Counted from the stretch's first letter, positions 23,867 to 35,565 are shown. The stretch: DNA of 64,000 bases from Phorcus lineatus (GCA_921293015.1 OV121097.1:28369429-28433428), one strand, 5' to 3'. The notes: generated by a model from the letters alone, not told the origin. Numbers and translations: made by a program.

Positions 23867-24105
23867 GAGGCCCAGTTGGTACAGTGTATGCTCATCACCA
23901 TGGAGGTCAGGGTTTGATTCCAGGTTGTGTCATTTTCAAAAAAGTTGAAAGATGGGAGATTTTGGTTCCTTGTATGGCATTTAATGATACAAGGATAGAA
24001 TATTACATGAACTGGCGCTGCATTGCGGCTGCCAGGCTTTGAGAGCACAAATTTCCAATGTACACTGTATTGCAGAAAATAAAAGCTATTATTATCATTA
24101 TAATC
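23867..24105 (+). mobile_element. tRNA-derived SINE, family 2
   Basis: The head GAGGCCCAGTTGGTACAGTG carries an A-box-like word. About 35 nt later the B-box-like GGGTTTGATTCC occurs. The body ends in CACTGTATTGCAGAAAATAA, then an (ATT)n-type tail, CTATTATTATCATTAT. A short 3-bp tail repeat is common where a SINE borrows a LINE 3' end. Body and tail differ from the family at 22638 and 31901. A minus-strand frame across it is a shadow. Confidence 0.75.
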
Positions 24106-27100
24106 AAAACACCCAAGCTTCACAAGCTTAGACATGTCTTTAAGGAAATGCAATAATAATTTTTGGTCAAGGTTACTTGTATGTGGGACATCATTTGAAT
24201 TATCACTTTAAACAGTGAGTAGCAAAGAGAAATTTGAAAAATATTGAAATTATAGTTCATTGTGTGTGTTTATAATATCTTTTCATGAAATGCTATTCAC
24301 ACATTTTTTAAAAAATTGGTGTTATAAATTAGATATGATAGTTATGACCTCATAAAAATTTATATCAACTTAATCCTTCTTTTGATGTTCAAAATTTGAG
24401 TTTCATAACGAGTCAAGGAAATCATTTTCAATTTGCATAACTTTAATGTTCATCTAATCTTTGAAATAAATCATTTTTCATTGTCAGGGCAGTGTTGTTG
24501 TTCTTATAATGTTGATGAAATTGATAAGAGATCTTCCTTATATATGATATTCACTTTTAAAATACATATTTTAAATTCATACATATATTGTTTAAATATG
24601 TAAATGTAAGAAGGTTCCCATGGCGATGATAAAGATAACAGTTTAATGGGAATTTTCTTAAAATATCACATTTTACAATCTTTTAAAAAATGTCCACCTC
24701 TTTGTAAAGTTTTAATGTAGTTTCATTTTTTTGTCAGTTGATAAATGAATCAATGTAACTACCTCCTTTATTCAATTGATAAATAAATCTTAAATGAAAT
24801 ATTGATTTTACTTTTTTTTAATTAGATATCTATTTAAATTATATTACAATGTTACACATTATTATAAATCACCACAAAAAAGGTTTCAGCATAGAGCCAT
24901 AAATGAATATCCTTAAGTGACATGAATATATTATACCTCCTTCAAAGGTTGCTCTCAGTTTATTACAGCCAGATAAATATCAAAAAGTCCTGGGGCATTT
25001 TTCTTATCCTTTCATCTAAAATGTCTTACATCTATGATAACTCTATAACCATGTTATCGGCTGGTTTTTTTCAAGCTTTAGTGTTTGCTAAGCATTTGAT
25101 GGCTAATTAATTACCTTATCTCAAGAAGTTGTTGCAATACGAAAATATTGCCCCAAATCAAGTTGTTATGATATGAGAATTTCGCTGAGTATGTAGTTGA
25201 TTTAAGTGCGGTCCAATTAAGTCGTAGTGGAACATTAAGGAGAGTGCACACTTGTCTGAGATGTTGTAAGTATGATATCCTTCACTCAGACTTCTCCCAG
25301 GAAATATCATGATTCAATAATTGGTCGCTAAAAAGTAACATTTCATAAAATTGTGCAATTAACTTTCTCCATGCCAACTAGCGCAAAGTCTGCTTAAAAG
25401 GCTATTCTCGCAGAAGGTTTTTTAGCAATGCCAAGGATATAGTATCATTCCCTCACTTTTGTTTTTCGTTCAGGAAATGATTTTATAATAATCTGGCATC
25501 ATTCTGGCTATCCGTCTGTTTGTCTGTCATTCCATGTTAATGGATCGGAACTGAGCAAAGAGTTCTCTTGTGAATTTGAACTAAAAGAGTCTCTTGAATT
25601 TTGTATTTTTAAGCATTGTGTTGATGCAATTTAAACTGCCGGTAAGATAATTGCAAAAGAAGTTTAAACTGATAAGATATTACCTGTAAATAGGTATAGT
25701 AGAAATGATTTGAACAGGTACGTATCAATGAAAAATCATTTTCAGAAATATTTATTTTTTTCATGATACTTATTGACTTAATTACATTTTAAAGTTAAGT
25801 GATGTAATGCAGTTTTCTGTTGACAAATATTTTGTGTATGTTGTGTATAAAAGACAGATAGGGATGTGAGTAATTCAGACTTGATATATAATAGTTGATA
25901 AAGAATCCATGGAATGAAACAAAGTTTTGTAGATTTTTCTTACAAATACCTTTTTTGGGGGGTGGGGGGAAGTGAATTTAAAATTTGAAATGAAAACTAA
26001 ATCGTTAAGTTTTTCACAAATCTTAAATTATTTGTCTTTTGGGTTGTTTTGATACATTACTTGATCTATTTGCAGCCAGTAATTTCCTTTATCGAAATGA
26101 TGTAAACAATCTTAATGTCCTTTCACAGACAAATAAATATCTAATTTCCTCTTGAAGTTATTTGATGATATTTTCATTGAAACAGAGACAATAGTACCAG
26201 ATCAATTTGTACAGAATTTCAATCAATTGACAACTAATTTTTAACATTTGATATAGGTTAATAGATCAAAAATGAGTTCAAAGGGTTATGGTTGTGTTGA
26301 ATTAACTAGAAAATATTACCAAGTTCTAATTGAATATCAGAGAAATGATTATTAAAAGATTGATGTATATTTTAGATATGTTTTTAGGTCTGTTTTGATT
26401 CCAGTGAAACGTAGATCTTTAGGGTAGGGGTAGCCTGGAGTTAAAGAAATTTAAACGATTCCCCTCCCTGCTTTTTTCAAAATTTGCTTTTTGATGATGT
26501 GCAAATAAAAGGGTGAACCCCAATAGTGAAAAGATGAAAAATTTCTTGATGAGCCTCTGTCTCTCCAAATATTAATATGCTTGGAAATGGCATAAAGATC
26601 TATACCAAACTGTTGGAAACTGTGAAAAATGATAAACATAATAAGCTTGTTATCAATCGGTAGGGATGCGCCTTCAACTATATTTTTTCTATCCCCTTAT
26701 GCACTGAAAGTAATATTTATAATAAAGTTTTTCAGTACAAATTTTCGATGAACAAATCTCTTTATCTTCATTTCCAGGGGACATTATAATCTACAATTCT
26801 CATTTGCACCACATGAAAATTTAAAATTTTCACATTCGATATTAGAATTAAAAAAAACAGCGATGTCTCTTTATTTCCCCATCTTGGTGGTAAAGTGATG
26901 ACAGGTGTTTGAGTGATTTATTTATCTCCCCAAAAGAAGAGTTCCTCAAGCGTGGTAGAGAGACACAGCAGTTTCCCCAGGTAACCTGCTTAGGTATGAC
27001 TTTTATCTGAATCCCTTAAGTCGTTTAAACCAGCGGACAAGCTGTTCTATTGAAATACTGGAGATAACTGCCGTATTAGCATTGATTTATACATTCTTTT

Positions 27101-28025
27101 TTCATTTTTAGACAACATGCCAGGAGCAGTGGGAATAGACAATCTACTTATCTCTCTATTATTGTATTTTTCATGGCTACTCTGTTTTTTGTTACAAATT
27201 TCTAAAATGCTAATGGGAAATGATTTATTGGCAATTTATCTTATTTTAAAAAGAAATGCCTGGATATTCTGGGATCGCGATCTTTATGAGTTTAAATGAA
27301 TATGTAATTGATTTAAGAAAGACAAGATTTCTTGGAAAACAACTTCTTTCTTGTGATATTCATTATGTTTCTTAGTATATAAGTTTTCTCCTTTATCAGT
27401 TCATGTACTCATAAACAATGTTGTTATTCAGCAATTCCTGTCTTTCTTATGTACAGCACTTCTAAATGCCCTTCAAAGATATGTATTTGATTTGCTATGA
27501 TTTCTTGATAGTTGTTTTTCTCTGACAGTTTTTAGATTATATGGAACAGTTTATTATATCTACATATTCATATGTAAAGTTTTGATGTATTAAATAAGTA
27601 TCAAAAATAAATCATATAATCATTTCTATTTGAACCTTATTAGGAAAGTCTACGAAAAAGCCTTTTACAAAGTATTACAAGGATTTGTCAATAAAACATA
27701 AACACAAAAATCCTGCTACGACTAAAATGAATAAATGTTTATTTTTGTGTCACACCACAATTCCAAAAGTAAATACATTCTATACAATCAAGTAAAAGGT
27801 CCAAAATTAACATCTACCAGTAGTTATCACTTGTATTATAAACATTTTTGCAACTATGTCATCACACCATTTAAACAATGTATATTTTGTTATCTAATAT
27901 TCCTTTAGATTATCAATGATATCTGTGTCTCATAAGCCTTTAAAAGTTGGATGTTGTTTTTTAAATTGATTTTGTAAAATGTTCCGAATTTTTTATAACA
28001 ACATGTGACACTAAATTAAAATATA
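24106..28025. other. Long AT-rich non-coding stretch
   Basis: No feature can be supported. A 60-codon frame at 27117 follows a pyrimidine-rich TTTTTAG, but has no domain or downstream donor in frame, and I do not call it. Confidence 0.5.
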
Positions 28026-28113
28026 TTCTTCTTCTTCCTCTTCTTCTTCCTCTTCTCCTTCTTCTTCTCCTTCTTCTTCTCCTTCTTCTTCTCCTTCTTC
28101 TCCTTCTTCTTTT
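28026..28113. repeat. (CTT)n polypyrimidine microsatellite
   Basis: About 88 bp of CTT/CCT/TCT triplets on the + strand form an uninterrupted pyrimidine strand with mirror symmetry in places. The Arg-rich minus-strand frame is a translation artefact of the repeat. Confidence 0.95.
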
Positions 28114-28667
28114 AGAAGACACATACACAGTTATATGAGACCATATCATCAGAACTTATCAACATAAACTATTTGTATAATTGGGTCAACATGGGGATAA
28201 GGTATTATCGCACCTATCACCATTCAATACTTGGAGATGTTTTGATAAGACTGTGTGTGTGTTTTCTTGACCGGATTATCTGGTAATCAGTGGCCTGGGG
28301 CTATGTTAAGAAGACTGACCGAGCAATAGACTGACCGACTGAAAGAATGTCCTGGTTTACCTCGATCAAGACTTATATATTTACAGGTACATGTTTCATT
28401 CTCATTTTTTCAAAAATGTATATTTTCTGAAATAATTATAAAGTTACTAATTGTCCTCATAAAATCATAAATTGGAAAATCTTTTCGAGCCAATGGCACC
28501 CAGCAAGAAGATTCTTCTGCTTGATATCCAAAACTTATTTTTTAGATGTGTTATGATATTTGAAAGGTTGAAATGCATTTAGGTAAAAAATTCAAGGAAG
28601 GCGCTGACTTTGAAACCCTCGAAATACACATACTAAGGACAGTCTTTTTAGGCCTCCATTAAAATTT
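28114..28667. other. Non-coding stretch, nothing recognised
   Basis: No repeat or gene can be supported here. Confidence 0.45.
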
Positions 28668-28970
28668 TACATTTAGACAATGTATCCAAAACATAAGTGA
28701 ACCTTTTTAAAAGGCCACTGGTGGAAAGTAAAATTTTCTTTAATATCCCTCATTTCTCAATCTACGTAGGTATACAAAATGTTTTTAGCGCTTGTATATC
28801 TTGAAAGAGGCCATGAAAGAAATTTAGTCAATGTACACAAAACATATGTGAACCTTTTTAAAAGGCCACTGGTGGAAAGTAAAATTTTCTTTAATATCCC
28901 TCATTTCTCAATCTACGTAGGTATACAAAATGTTTTCAGAGCTTGTATGTCTAGAACGAGGTCATGAAAG
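28668..28970. repeat. 151-bp tandem duplication
   Basis: GTGAACCTTTTTAAAAGGCC begins at 28697 and again at 28848. About 90 bp that follow are essentially identical, through CAATCTACGTAGGTATACAA and AATGTTTT. The flanking halves (CAATGTA-CCAAAACATA upstream, CTTG-AAGAGG-CATGAAAG downstream) are diverged. The sharp contrast suggests either a recent conversion tract or constraint on the central 90 bp. A reading frame spans both copies but has no coding support. Confidence 0.9.
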
Positions 28971-28984
28971 GTATCTTGGACCAC

Positions 28985-29085
28985 AGGGTCGTTTTATAGC
29001 CAGAGGCTACTAACGCAACTGGACATGAATGACCGACTCATTATCCCCTATCACCCTTCACACTTGATTTATCAAAACCTGCATA
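28985..29085 (+). repeat. Dispersed repeat, copy 1 (inverted copy at 32.7 kb)
   Basis: CAACTGGAC, then AATGACC-ACTCATTAT, a CTATCACC-TTCACACTTGATTT-type sequence and AAAACCTGC. The minus strand of about 32705-32815 carries the same order: CAACTGGAC, CCAATGACCAACTCATTAT, CTTACACACTTGATTT, AAAACCTAC. This is an unclassified dispersed repeat. Confidence 0.6.
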
Positions 29086-30425
29086 GGCATAAAAATGTTT
29101 TCTTTAGCATAGAAAGCTTCTTGTATAGGTATAAGTAAGTGTTTATTGAGAATATAGGCTTATTCTGTGAGGGATTTTATGCCAATTTGGCTTATAGAAA
29201 TGGTATGAGAAAGTGTGTTTAGCTCATGTGGACTGGTATAATATTTATCAGTATGGTATATAAGATGATGTTTATATGTTACAAAAGTCTTTGGAAATTG
29301 AAAATGTTTTGAGGTGTTAGTTTGTTTAATTGATATATACAATATTGTGTAGTTGATAATTACTTACTTATGTAAAATTAAAGTTACCTTAACTATGTTT
29401 GAAAACCATTATGTAAGATTTCAAGAGCTTTGTTTAATACTCAAAACTAGTTCAAAGCATATGAAAAATATGCCTAAGATGATATTTATCAATTGATGTA
29501 CAAGTGAAAGTTAAGTTTAATTTGATATTTAAGTCCAAAATTAAAACTAATTCATGGTTTACAACATAATAAAATAGTTGTCATCAGACTGTTTTTGTGG
29601 ACTATTGGCGAGAGGAATACAATATTTGATTACTCAAAACAAGATGACATGATGTTAAACAGCTTAGTATAAGACACTGTTCTCAACCCCTAATTTATGC
29701 ATGAAATGCTTATCTAAAAAACACCCTCTATACGTTTATGATGATATACACTGACTTAATGATTAACAGTAAAGTGTAAAATGTGCCTTTCACTGCTTCT
29801 TATGTTTAATTTCTTATATCAAGTATACCTTTCATACTTTTATATAGAATAGGATACAAAATAACTTAATAATTTAGAAGTTAGTATGAAAAGCATATTA
29901 TATTTCTCTCCCACTATCGCCCACACAATATCATCCTCTGTATATCCCTGTTTACACTGTTCGACCTAGCCATCTGTCCCAGTTATTTATAAACGATCCT
30001 TTAGCGTCATTCACACATACCTGCGACCCTCGTGAACAAGGATCCTCCACCACCAACTCATTATGCAAATCATCATCAACTCAAGGTCTGAATACAGATT
30101 TGAAATCTGAACAACAAACATGCTTTACATGTAATTACAAAATATTTACACCTCTGTTATAAGCCACATCATGTTTCTTTCAATCGGTGGTTGTTTTTTC
30201 TCTCCGAAAGTAATAGATATCGATATCACAAAAATTTTTTTTGTACCTTCATTTATACTAACCTCAATCCACAAAGCTCTAATGAAAATAATAAAACTGA
30301 TCGTTAGCCCTGAAAATATTATGCAAAACTAACTAATGCCCTACTTTTGATAACATATTTCACCATGACCAATCAAACTCAAGTGATGAAATATTTTAAT
30401 AATCATGAAATATATATAATATAAT
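29086..30425. other. Non-coding stretch; ATGCAAAT word at 30063
   Basis: AT-rich sequence. A perfect POU octamer word occurs at 30063-30070. The first copy of a TCATTCACACATACCTG word begins at about 30007; related copies occur at about 31358, 32344 and 32548. Confidence 0.45.
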
Positions 30426-30537
30426 CAGTGTATGAAACAAGGCCCCTTCCAGGCATGTGAACTGGTTACTTTTGGTAAATTTTGCATGTTTTTCTGACTT
30501 TTTGACCGGCAAACTTTCAGGCTTATTTCACACACTG
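30426..30537. mobile_element. 112-bp MITE with CAGTG ends (hAT-like)
   Basis: Terminal inverted repeats CAGTGTATGAAACAAGGC and, at the other end, the reverse complement of CAGTGTGTGAAATAAGCC, about 18 bp with three mismatches. CAGTG/CACTG termini fit the hAT superfamily. Both flanks are A/T repeats (TATAATATAAT and ATATATAAT), so an 8-bp target duplication cannot be assigned exactly. It has no coding capacity. Confidence 0.7.
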
Positions 30538-30564
30538 ATATATAATCACTACTACTACTACTAG

Positions 30565-30831
30565 TTGAGTGTCGCACCGACAGGTTGCACCTCTTCAGCT
30601 CTGAACGTATTTTGATATAACTTTCGGAGATAGGACTTTTCGATGTGTTGGCCCATCTCTGTGGAACAAGCTTCCTGGCTTCCTAAGATCTGCAGAGGAT
30701 ATCCTGACTTTCAAGTCTCAACTTAAAACCCACCTCTTTGAGATAGCCTACTGTCAATAGCGCTTTTGAGCAGTCCTCTCCAGAACTGGATATTAGCGTT
30801 CTAGAAATGACTATATTGATTGATTGATTGA
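30565..30831 (+). mobile_element. 3' end of a non-LTR retrotransposon (CR1/L2-like)
   Basis: Frame 30605-30760 encodes TYFDITFGDRTF followed by GPSLWNKLPGFLRSAEDI and LTFKSQLKTHLFEIAYCQ, then a stop. The GxRTF...LWNxLP...FKxxLKTHLF pattern is the C-terminal signature of CR1/L2/Jockey-type reverse-transcriptase ORFs. A stop at 30602 shows decay upstream. The short 3' UTR contains a GCGCTTTTGAGC-type hairpin and GGATATTAGCG, and ends in an (ATTG)n tail at 30814-30831, typical of this group. It is a 5'-truncated copy, as most LINE insertions are. It sits directly after the hAT-like MITE. Confidence 0.85.
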
Positions 30832-31259
30832 TAATGGCAGTATGTATACTTATTTATTATATTACACATCTCTTATTCCTAGCATCAGTGTTATGACTCT
30901 ATCAACCCTACATAACCCTAAAATCTATCTTTAAGCGGCGACAAATCTTTGTCACAGAGTGTTAACGAAACCCTTATAATATCTGAATATCATTTGATAA
31001 ATGATACCAACAGATTTTTATACCTCTTTTCAAAACTCTGTACCAAATGCAGAAATAGACAAAACTTAATGTGAATTTGAGTTTAGTAAGAATAATTGCA
31101 AATATATATTTCCACCAATGTACTTAATATGTCAATCGTTTTATGTTTGTTCAGGAGAAGCATTTAAATAGGCATTTGCTACCTGTTTACCAATACTTTT
31201 TACTTTTTGTATATTTATTCTGAATGTTTGAATGTTTTATGGAAGTAAAATACTGTTAT

Positions 31260-31450
31260 AACTCTATCAACCCTACAACCAGCACAGAAGGGACCATGAT
31301 TCTTTGTCATGTAAAATAGTACAAATTAGTTTGTCTATCACATATATTCTGTGCCTGTCTCATTCACACATGCCCGTGACTCGAAGGACAACCCCTTCCA
31401 GACACAAACACAAATCATCATACAACGTCGGGACGTAATATGGCATTAGC
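31260..31450. other. Non-coding; dispersed TCATTCACACAT repeat copy
   Basis: CTCATTCACACATGCCCGTGA at about 31358 is a copy of the word also seen at 30007 and 32548. CTCTATCAACCCTACA occurs at about 30898 and 31261. Together these suggest a diverged repeat of several hundred base pairs. Confidence 0.5.
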
Positions 31451-31666
31451 TTGGTACCGAACAGGTAATTATAAAAACCACAAACCCACTCTATATGAAG
31501 CCAGTGTATGATAAAAAGGTTGGTATGACAGCAAGTGACATGGTGATATTTGTAACTTTTTGAGTTATTTCTTTGCATTAGACATTTGAATAGACGGAAC
31601 AGCACTAGGTGCTTTTCAAGCCAATGACTTCTTTGATAAGAATTCTAAAAGTTGATGAGACGTACA

Positions 31667-31732
31667 ATAAGGGCAATTTTTATGGATAAGCAGAATAAAG
31701 AAGTTGCTTATCCATAAAGATTGTCCTTATTT
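31667..31732. repeat. 26-bp-arm hairpin around ATAAAGAAGTT
   Basis: AATAAGGGCAAT-TTATGGATAAGC pairs with GCTTATCCATAA-ATTGTCCTTATT across a 14-nt loop, AGAATAAAGAAGTT. The inner 13 bp are perfect. The loop carries the reverse complement of the AACTTCTTTAT family word, so this may be a rearranged end of that foldback family. Confidence 0.8.
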
Positions 31733-31900
31733 TTTAAGTCCATGTCGTTCAATGATTAGTTGATTTACTGTGCCATTGCATAGAAATGGAGAAGCTTATT
31801 TGATTTCTGAAAACTGCAATTTCTAAATGCACATAATAAAACATAGTGTACATATAATGCTATCAACTACTTTCTACAACTGTACAACAACCCCTCAAAA

Positions 31901-32150
31901 GGGGGGCAGGATAAGGCAGTGGTTAGTGCATTTGACTTCGGATCAAGAGGTCTTGGTTTGAATCCCGCCATAGGCTACTTTCTCTGCGGTAGAGAACTGT
32001 TATACATGCAGTAATGTTTGGGTGCAATGCTACACTGAATTTCAGCGTAGTACCACTCATAGTTCTCTAGTTCCAGCTGATGCTCGCAGGTTTCAACGAA
32101 ATGCATAATTAACCACAGTGGTTTTGTGGGCTTTATCCCTGCAATAATAC
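31901..32150 (+). mobile_element. tRNA-derived SINE copy C (family 1)
   Basis: The tRNA-like head has AAGGCAGTGGTTAGTGC (A box) and GGTTTGAATCCC (B box), with GGATCAAGAGGTC between. Then follows the family body: GAGAACTGTTATACATGCAGT, CAATGCTACACTGAATTTCAG, TAGTTCCAGCTGATGC, AATGCATAATTAACCACAGT, ending TCCCTGCAATA. Head and body are both intact in outline, the most complete of the three copies. A pyrimidine/purine-rich AAAAGGGGGG precedes it. No clear target-site duplication. Confidence 0.88.
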
Positions 32151-32280
32151 TATTGCCATTGTATATGTGAAATAATTTTGAAAGTGACATTTAACCCTAA
32201 ATCAGCTCATTTGATTATCAAGGAGATAGTGATGAAAAAAATCATTCACTTCTTCATCAAGATCTATAATTTTCACATTA

Positions 32281-32580
32281 TGAACAGCAACGAACCCAGA
32301 GGAGACAATACACTGTCAGACACTTACAGACTGTCCTCTACCCTCATTTACATATTCATGAGACTCATCACTCAAATCCATTTGTTACAAATCATTACCA
32401 CTGAAACCAAAAAGACTCAATATTTTACAGATAATCATGAAAAACACCATTCACCATTTGCCTTTCGAGTGTTACCTAGCACAGTACGAACATCAACAAA
32501 CCCAGAGACGACAAACTGTCAGACATTTATGAACTGTCACCCACCCCTCATTCACACATACCTGTGAGCCCGTAGTTCCC
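32281..32580. repeat. 207-bp degenerate tandem duplication
   Basis: GAACAGCAACGAACCCAGAG at 32281 and GAACATCAACAAACCCAGAG at 32488. Each is followed by CTGTCAGACA, then ACTGTC, then CCCTCATT-ACA-AT-C-TG-GA. The 129-codon frame across it has no domain and is treated as chance. Confidence 0.8.
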
Positions 32581-32704
32581 GACTCTAAGTCCCCCATTTC
32601 TTCACACCTCACCGACCTATACAAACAACACGTTTAATGACCACTACCTCAATAGGCTTACAGGCGCCTAAAAACACTCTCCACATATTGCAGTCTCGCA
32701 ACAT

Positions 32705-32815
32705 CCCTATACTTGTAGGTTTTTGGGAAATCAAGTGTGTAAGGTAATGGTAGATAATGAGTTGGTCATTGGCGTCCAGTTGTCAGAGGTGATAGGACCA
32801 GAATGACCCTTATAG
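32705..32815 (-). repeat. Dispersed repeat, copy 2
   Basis: Inverted copy of the sequence at 28985-29085; see that entry for the shared words. Confidence 0.6.
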
Positions 32816-32883
32816 TGACCACTGGTTTTGGAGGCTGTACACCCTGAGTGTCATTAAGGAGGACAAGGAATTTTATGGATTAT

Positions 32884-32964
32884 CAACTTCTTTATTGTAC
32901 TGATTTCAAGCAAACTGCATAAGAAACCTTGCCGAAACGTTGCTATCAGTACAATAAAGAACAA
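32884..32964. mobile_element. 81-bp foldback copy of the CAACTTCTTTAT family
   Basis: CAACTTCTTTATTGTACTGAT pairs with ATCAGTACAATAAAGAAC. The 40-nt centre contains GCCGAAACGTTGC, i.e. the reverse complement of ACGTTTCGG. It is preceded by TTATGGATTAT. It links the CAACTTCTTTAT ends and the ACGTTTCGG core in one short element. Confidence 0.8.
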
Positions 32965-32969
32965 TTTCT

Positions 32970-35565
32970 CAAACAGCTCAAACAGCTGAGGATCATTACA
33001 ATTCATGTATTCAGGATCTCACAAAGTGTGAATACACTATCTGTGATAGTACAAATTTGTGTACCTCTTGCGTAATTGGAACCCACACCTTTAATTTTTA
33101 CTCTGAGTTTCATCACATTGGCGATTTATATTAAAAAGGTATACCTGAAAGAATTTCATGAAAAAAGTGGTATAGTGAACACAGTCTTATTTTCTTACCT
33201 GTTTTTTACTTCGTTAGTGTTGTTTGACCCATAAACATTTGTATTAAAAGGGTCCTCCTAATGACTTTCATTCAAAACAGACTAAAGAGGATAATACCTT
33301 TATGTCATGCTGATCAAAGATCATTGTGACATTAAGTCATTCAAGCCACACCTTTTACATGCCTCAAAAAATACAACGGATTAAAATCACTTGTACAGCC
33401 TGAAGACTTATGCAGTAAGAACAAGTATCATTTTCAATATATCTAAATAGAACTAAAATTGGTTAACATATTTTAATTTAGATATATGTATCTGTAGCAG
33501 GGATTGAGAAATATTTTTTAAACCTTACCTTAAAATAGTAAATTTTAATTAGAAGATAAAATAACTTACTTATTATTACATTATTTTGGAAAAGTTTGAA
33601 CTAGTAGAAAAAAAGGTGACGATAATTTTCAGAGTTGTGATATCAGTATTTGGTGAAATAAGTTTTAAAGAAACACTGTTAATTTCGATATATTTTCATG
33701 ATCTCATTATGATCAGTGATCTAAATCTGAGTGATTATTTTTATTTGTTTAGTTTTGTTGTAAGAGCTTTGATTGTAATAAATATCTAATTTGCTTTGAT
33801 CAGAGTTATTTATAGAGTGTAGAAGTATTGGGCAGGAGCGTAATCACCCAGTAACTGTTAATGAGGCTAATGATGCACTTGGTCAAATTTTCATGATAAT
33901 TTACAAGTTGGTTCATTGCGTAAGAGACAAATTAATTATTCATTAATGTGTTGTATAATTCTCACACTGTATTACTATTAGATTATTTGGGAAACAGTTA
34001 TGTAACCAATAGGACAATGGAGTGATGACAATGGTCAGAGTGACTGCTCAATATTTAATTAAACCAGACACCTATATATACTCATCATTAAAAGTTAAGG
34101 ACCAACTGAATTTTTAATATAGAAGGCAGACGAGTATGATTTTGGGGTTAAATTAATAAGTTCTTTCCAAATATATTTTCTTCATAGGGTAAAATATCAG
34201 ATTTGTCAACATAATTGTCAAGTCAAAGGATACGGCGTAATACATCCTGCTAAAACTTCATTAAGCCATTTTTGTGTGAACACCTAAAACATTTTAGTCA
34301 AGTAAATGGATCCGTGTTGCTTTAACAAGATAGGTAGGTTCATTTTATTATTGAAATATTTGTCTTGCAAAAGGTAACATAGATTTTACTTTTTGTGAGT
34401 TTTTTTAATTTCATGCCACAACAGCTTTAAAGTATCTAATCCATCAAAATGATCTATGTGATACTAAAATTTCAAATATTTGGAAAATCTTTTACTTATT
34501 TATGAAATATATATGTGTGAAAACATTTCTTATTCCGTTTATCTCCTTGTGCAAACCTCATTTATAGATACATTTGACACCTGTCAGAATCCAGTCATTA
34601 TTGCAAAATGTCTGAGATTTGCAACAGTCAAATAAGTTTAATAGATCCTTTATACAATGTGGCCATTGCTTGATAACAGTATTCAAACTGTACTAAACCC
34701 AAAAGCCAGCCTTTCAAATGCATTAAAAACTTTAAGGTTTTTAAGGACAATATTTTTAAAATTGCGCTTCAAATGATAAAGTATATTGACCTGTGACAAT
34801 GCAGATCATTTTATAAATCCACATTTCTTCACCAGATTAATACACTCAAATAGTTTTATCAAGGTCTCTTGTCTAAAGACCATTTGTAATTCTGGTCTTG
34901 ATGGTAGGCTTAACATTCAGAAGTTAGACTTTAGCCATAATTTGTCTTTATTGTTAGGAAAATAGTTTAGCCAGTCTAAATAATATATCCTTTATTATGA
35001 TTGTTTTTATCTTTATTATTATATTTAGTACAAACCCAGGAAAAATTAAACAAATTATGAAATCTCTTCTTATCTTACTTGTGACTTCATGTTTTGCAAT
35101 TTCATAACAATCTATTTAAATTGTGTCATTATAGACAGAAAAGTAGATTGTAATGAAATATACATTGTATTTCTGTTGTTTTACCAAAACAAAGGATCTT
35201 TTGTTAATTCAGAGAAATGTCATCATTATTCTATGATAGTACATTTATATATGTGAACCAAGAACTGGGACAGATCTGTGTCATGTTAAGCAATCAAATC
35301 ATCCTAAAAGTCAGAAAATAAAAGAAAGTTTTTCATATTGTCATAAATGTTCATAATAGCCTTGACACAATCTCATCTTATTAACTCCAAATCTGACTTT
35401 ATGCCTTTTTTTGAATGACACTGTCGCCATTTTTTCTGATAAATGTGTTTTTAATGTAAAATACTCCAATGAGAATGGGCTACAATAAATCTTGGTGGGA
35501 AAAACAAGACGTTTGATATCAGATGCGTAAGTGCGATTATAATTTATTATCCCCCCTGGCTAGAG
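32970..35565. other. AT-rich non-coding stretch
   Basis: No gene is recognised. TTTAACAAGATAGGTAGGTTC at about 34321 resembles the block at 36434 (CTTAACAAGATAAGTAGTTC). Confidence 0.45.

Noticed and set aside
25950-25975. GGGGGGTGGGGGG as a G-quadruplex
   Set aside because: There are only two G runs, so not enough for an intramolecular quadruplex with proper loops.
27961-28149. Arg-rich minus-strand frame
   Set aside because: It is the translation of (CTT)n on the opposite strand.
32178-32567. 129-codon open frame
   Set aside because: It lies across a SINE end and a 207-bp tandem duplication, and composition explains the openness.
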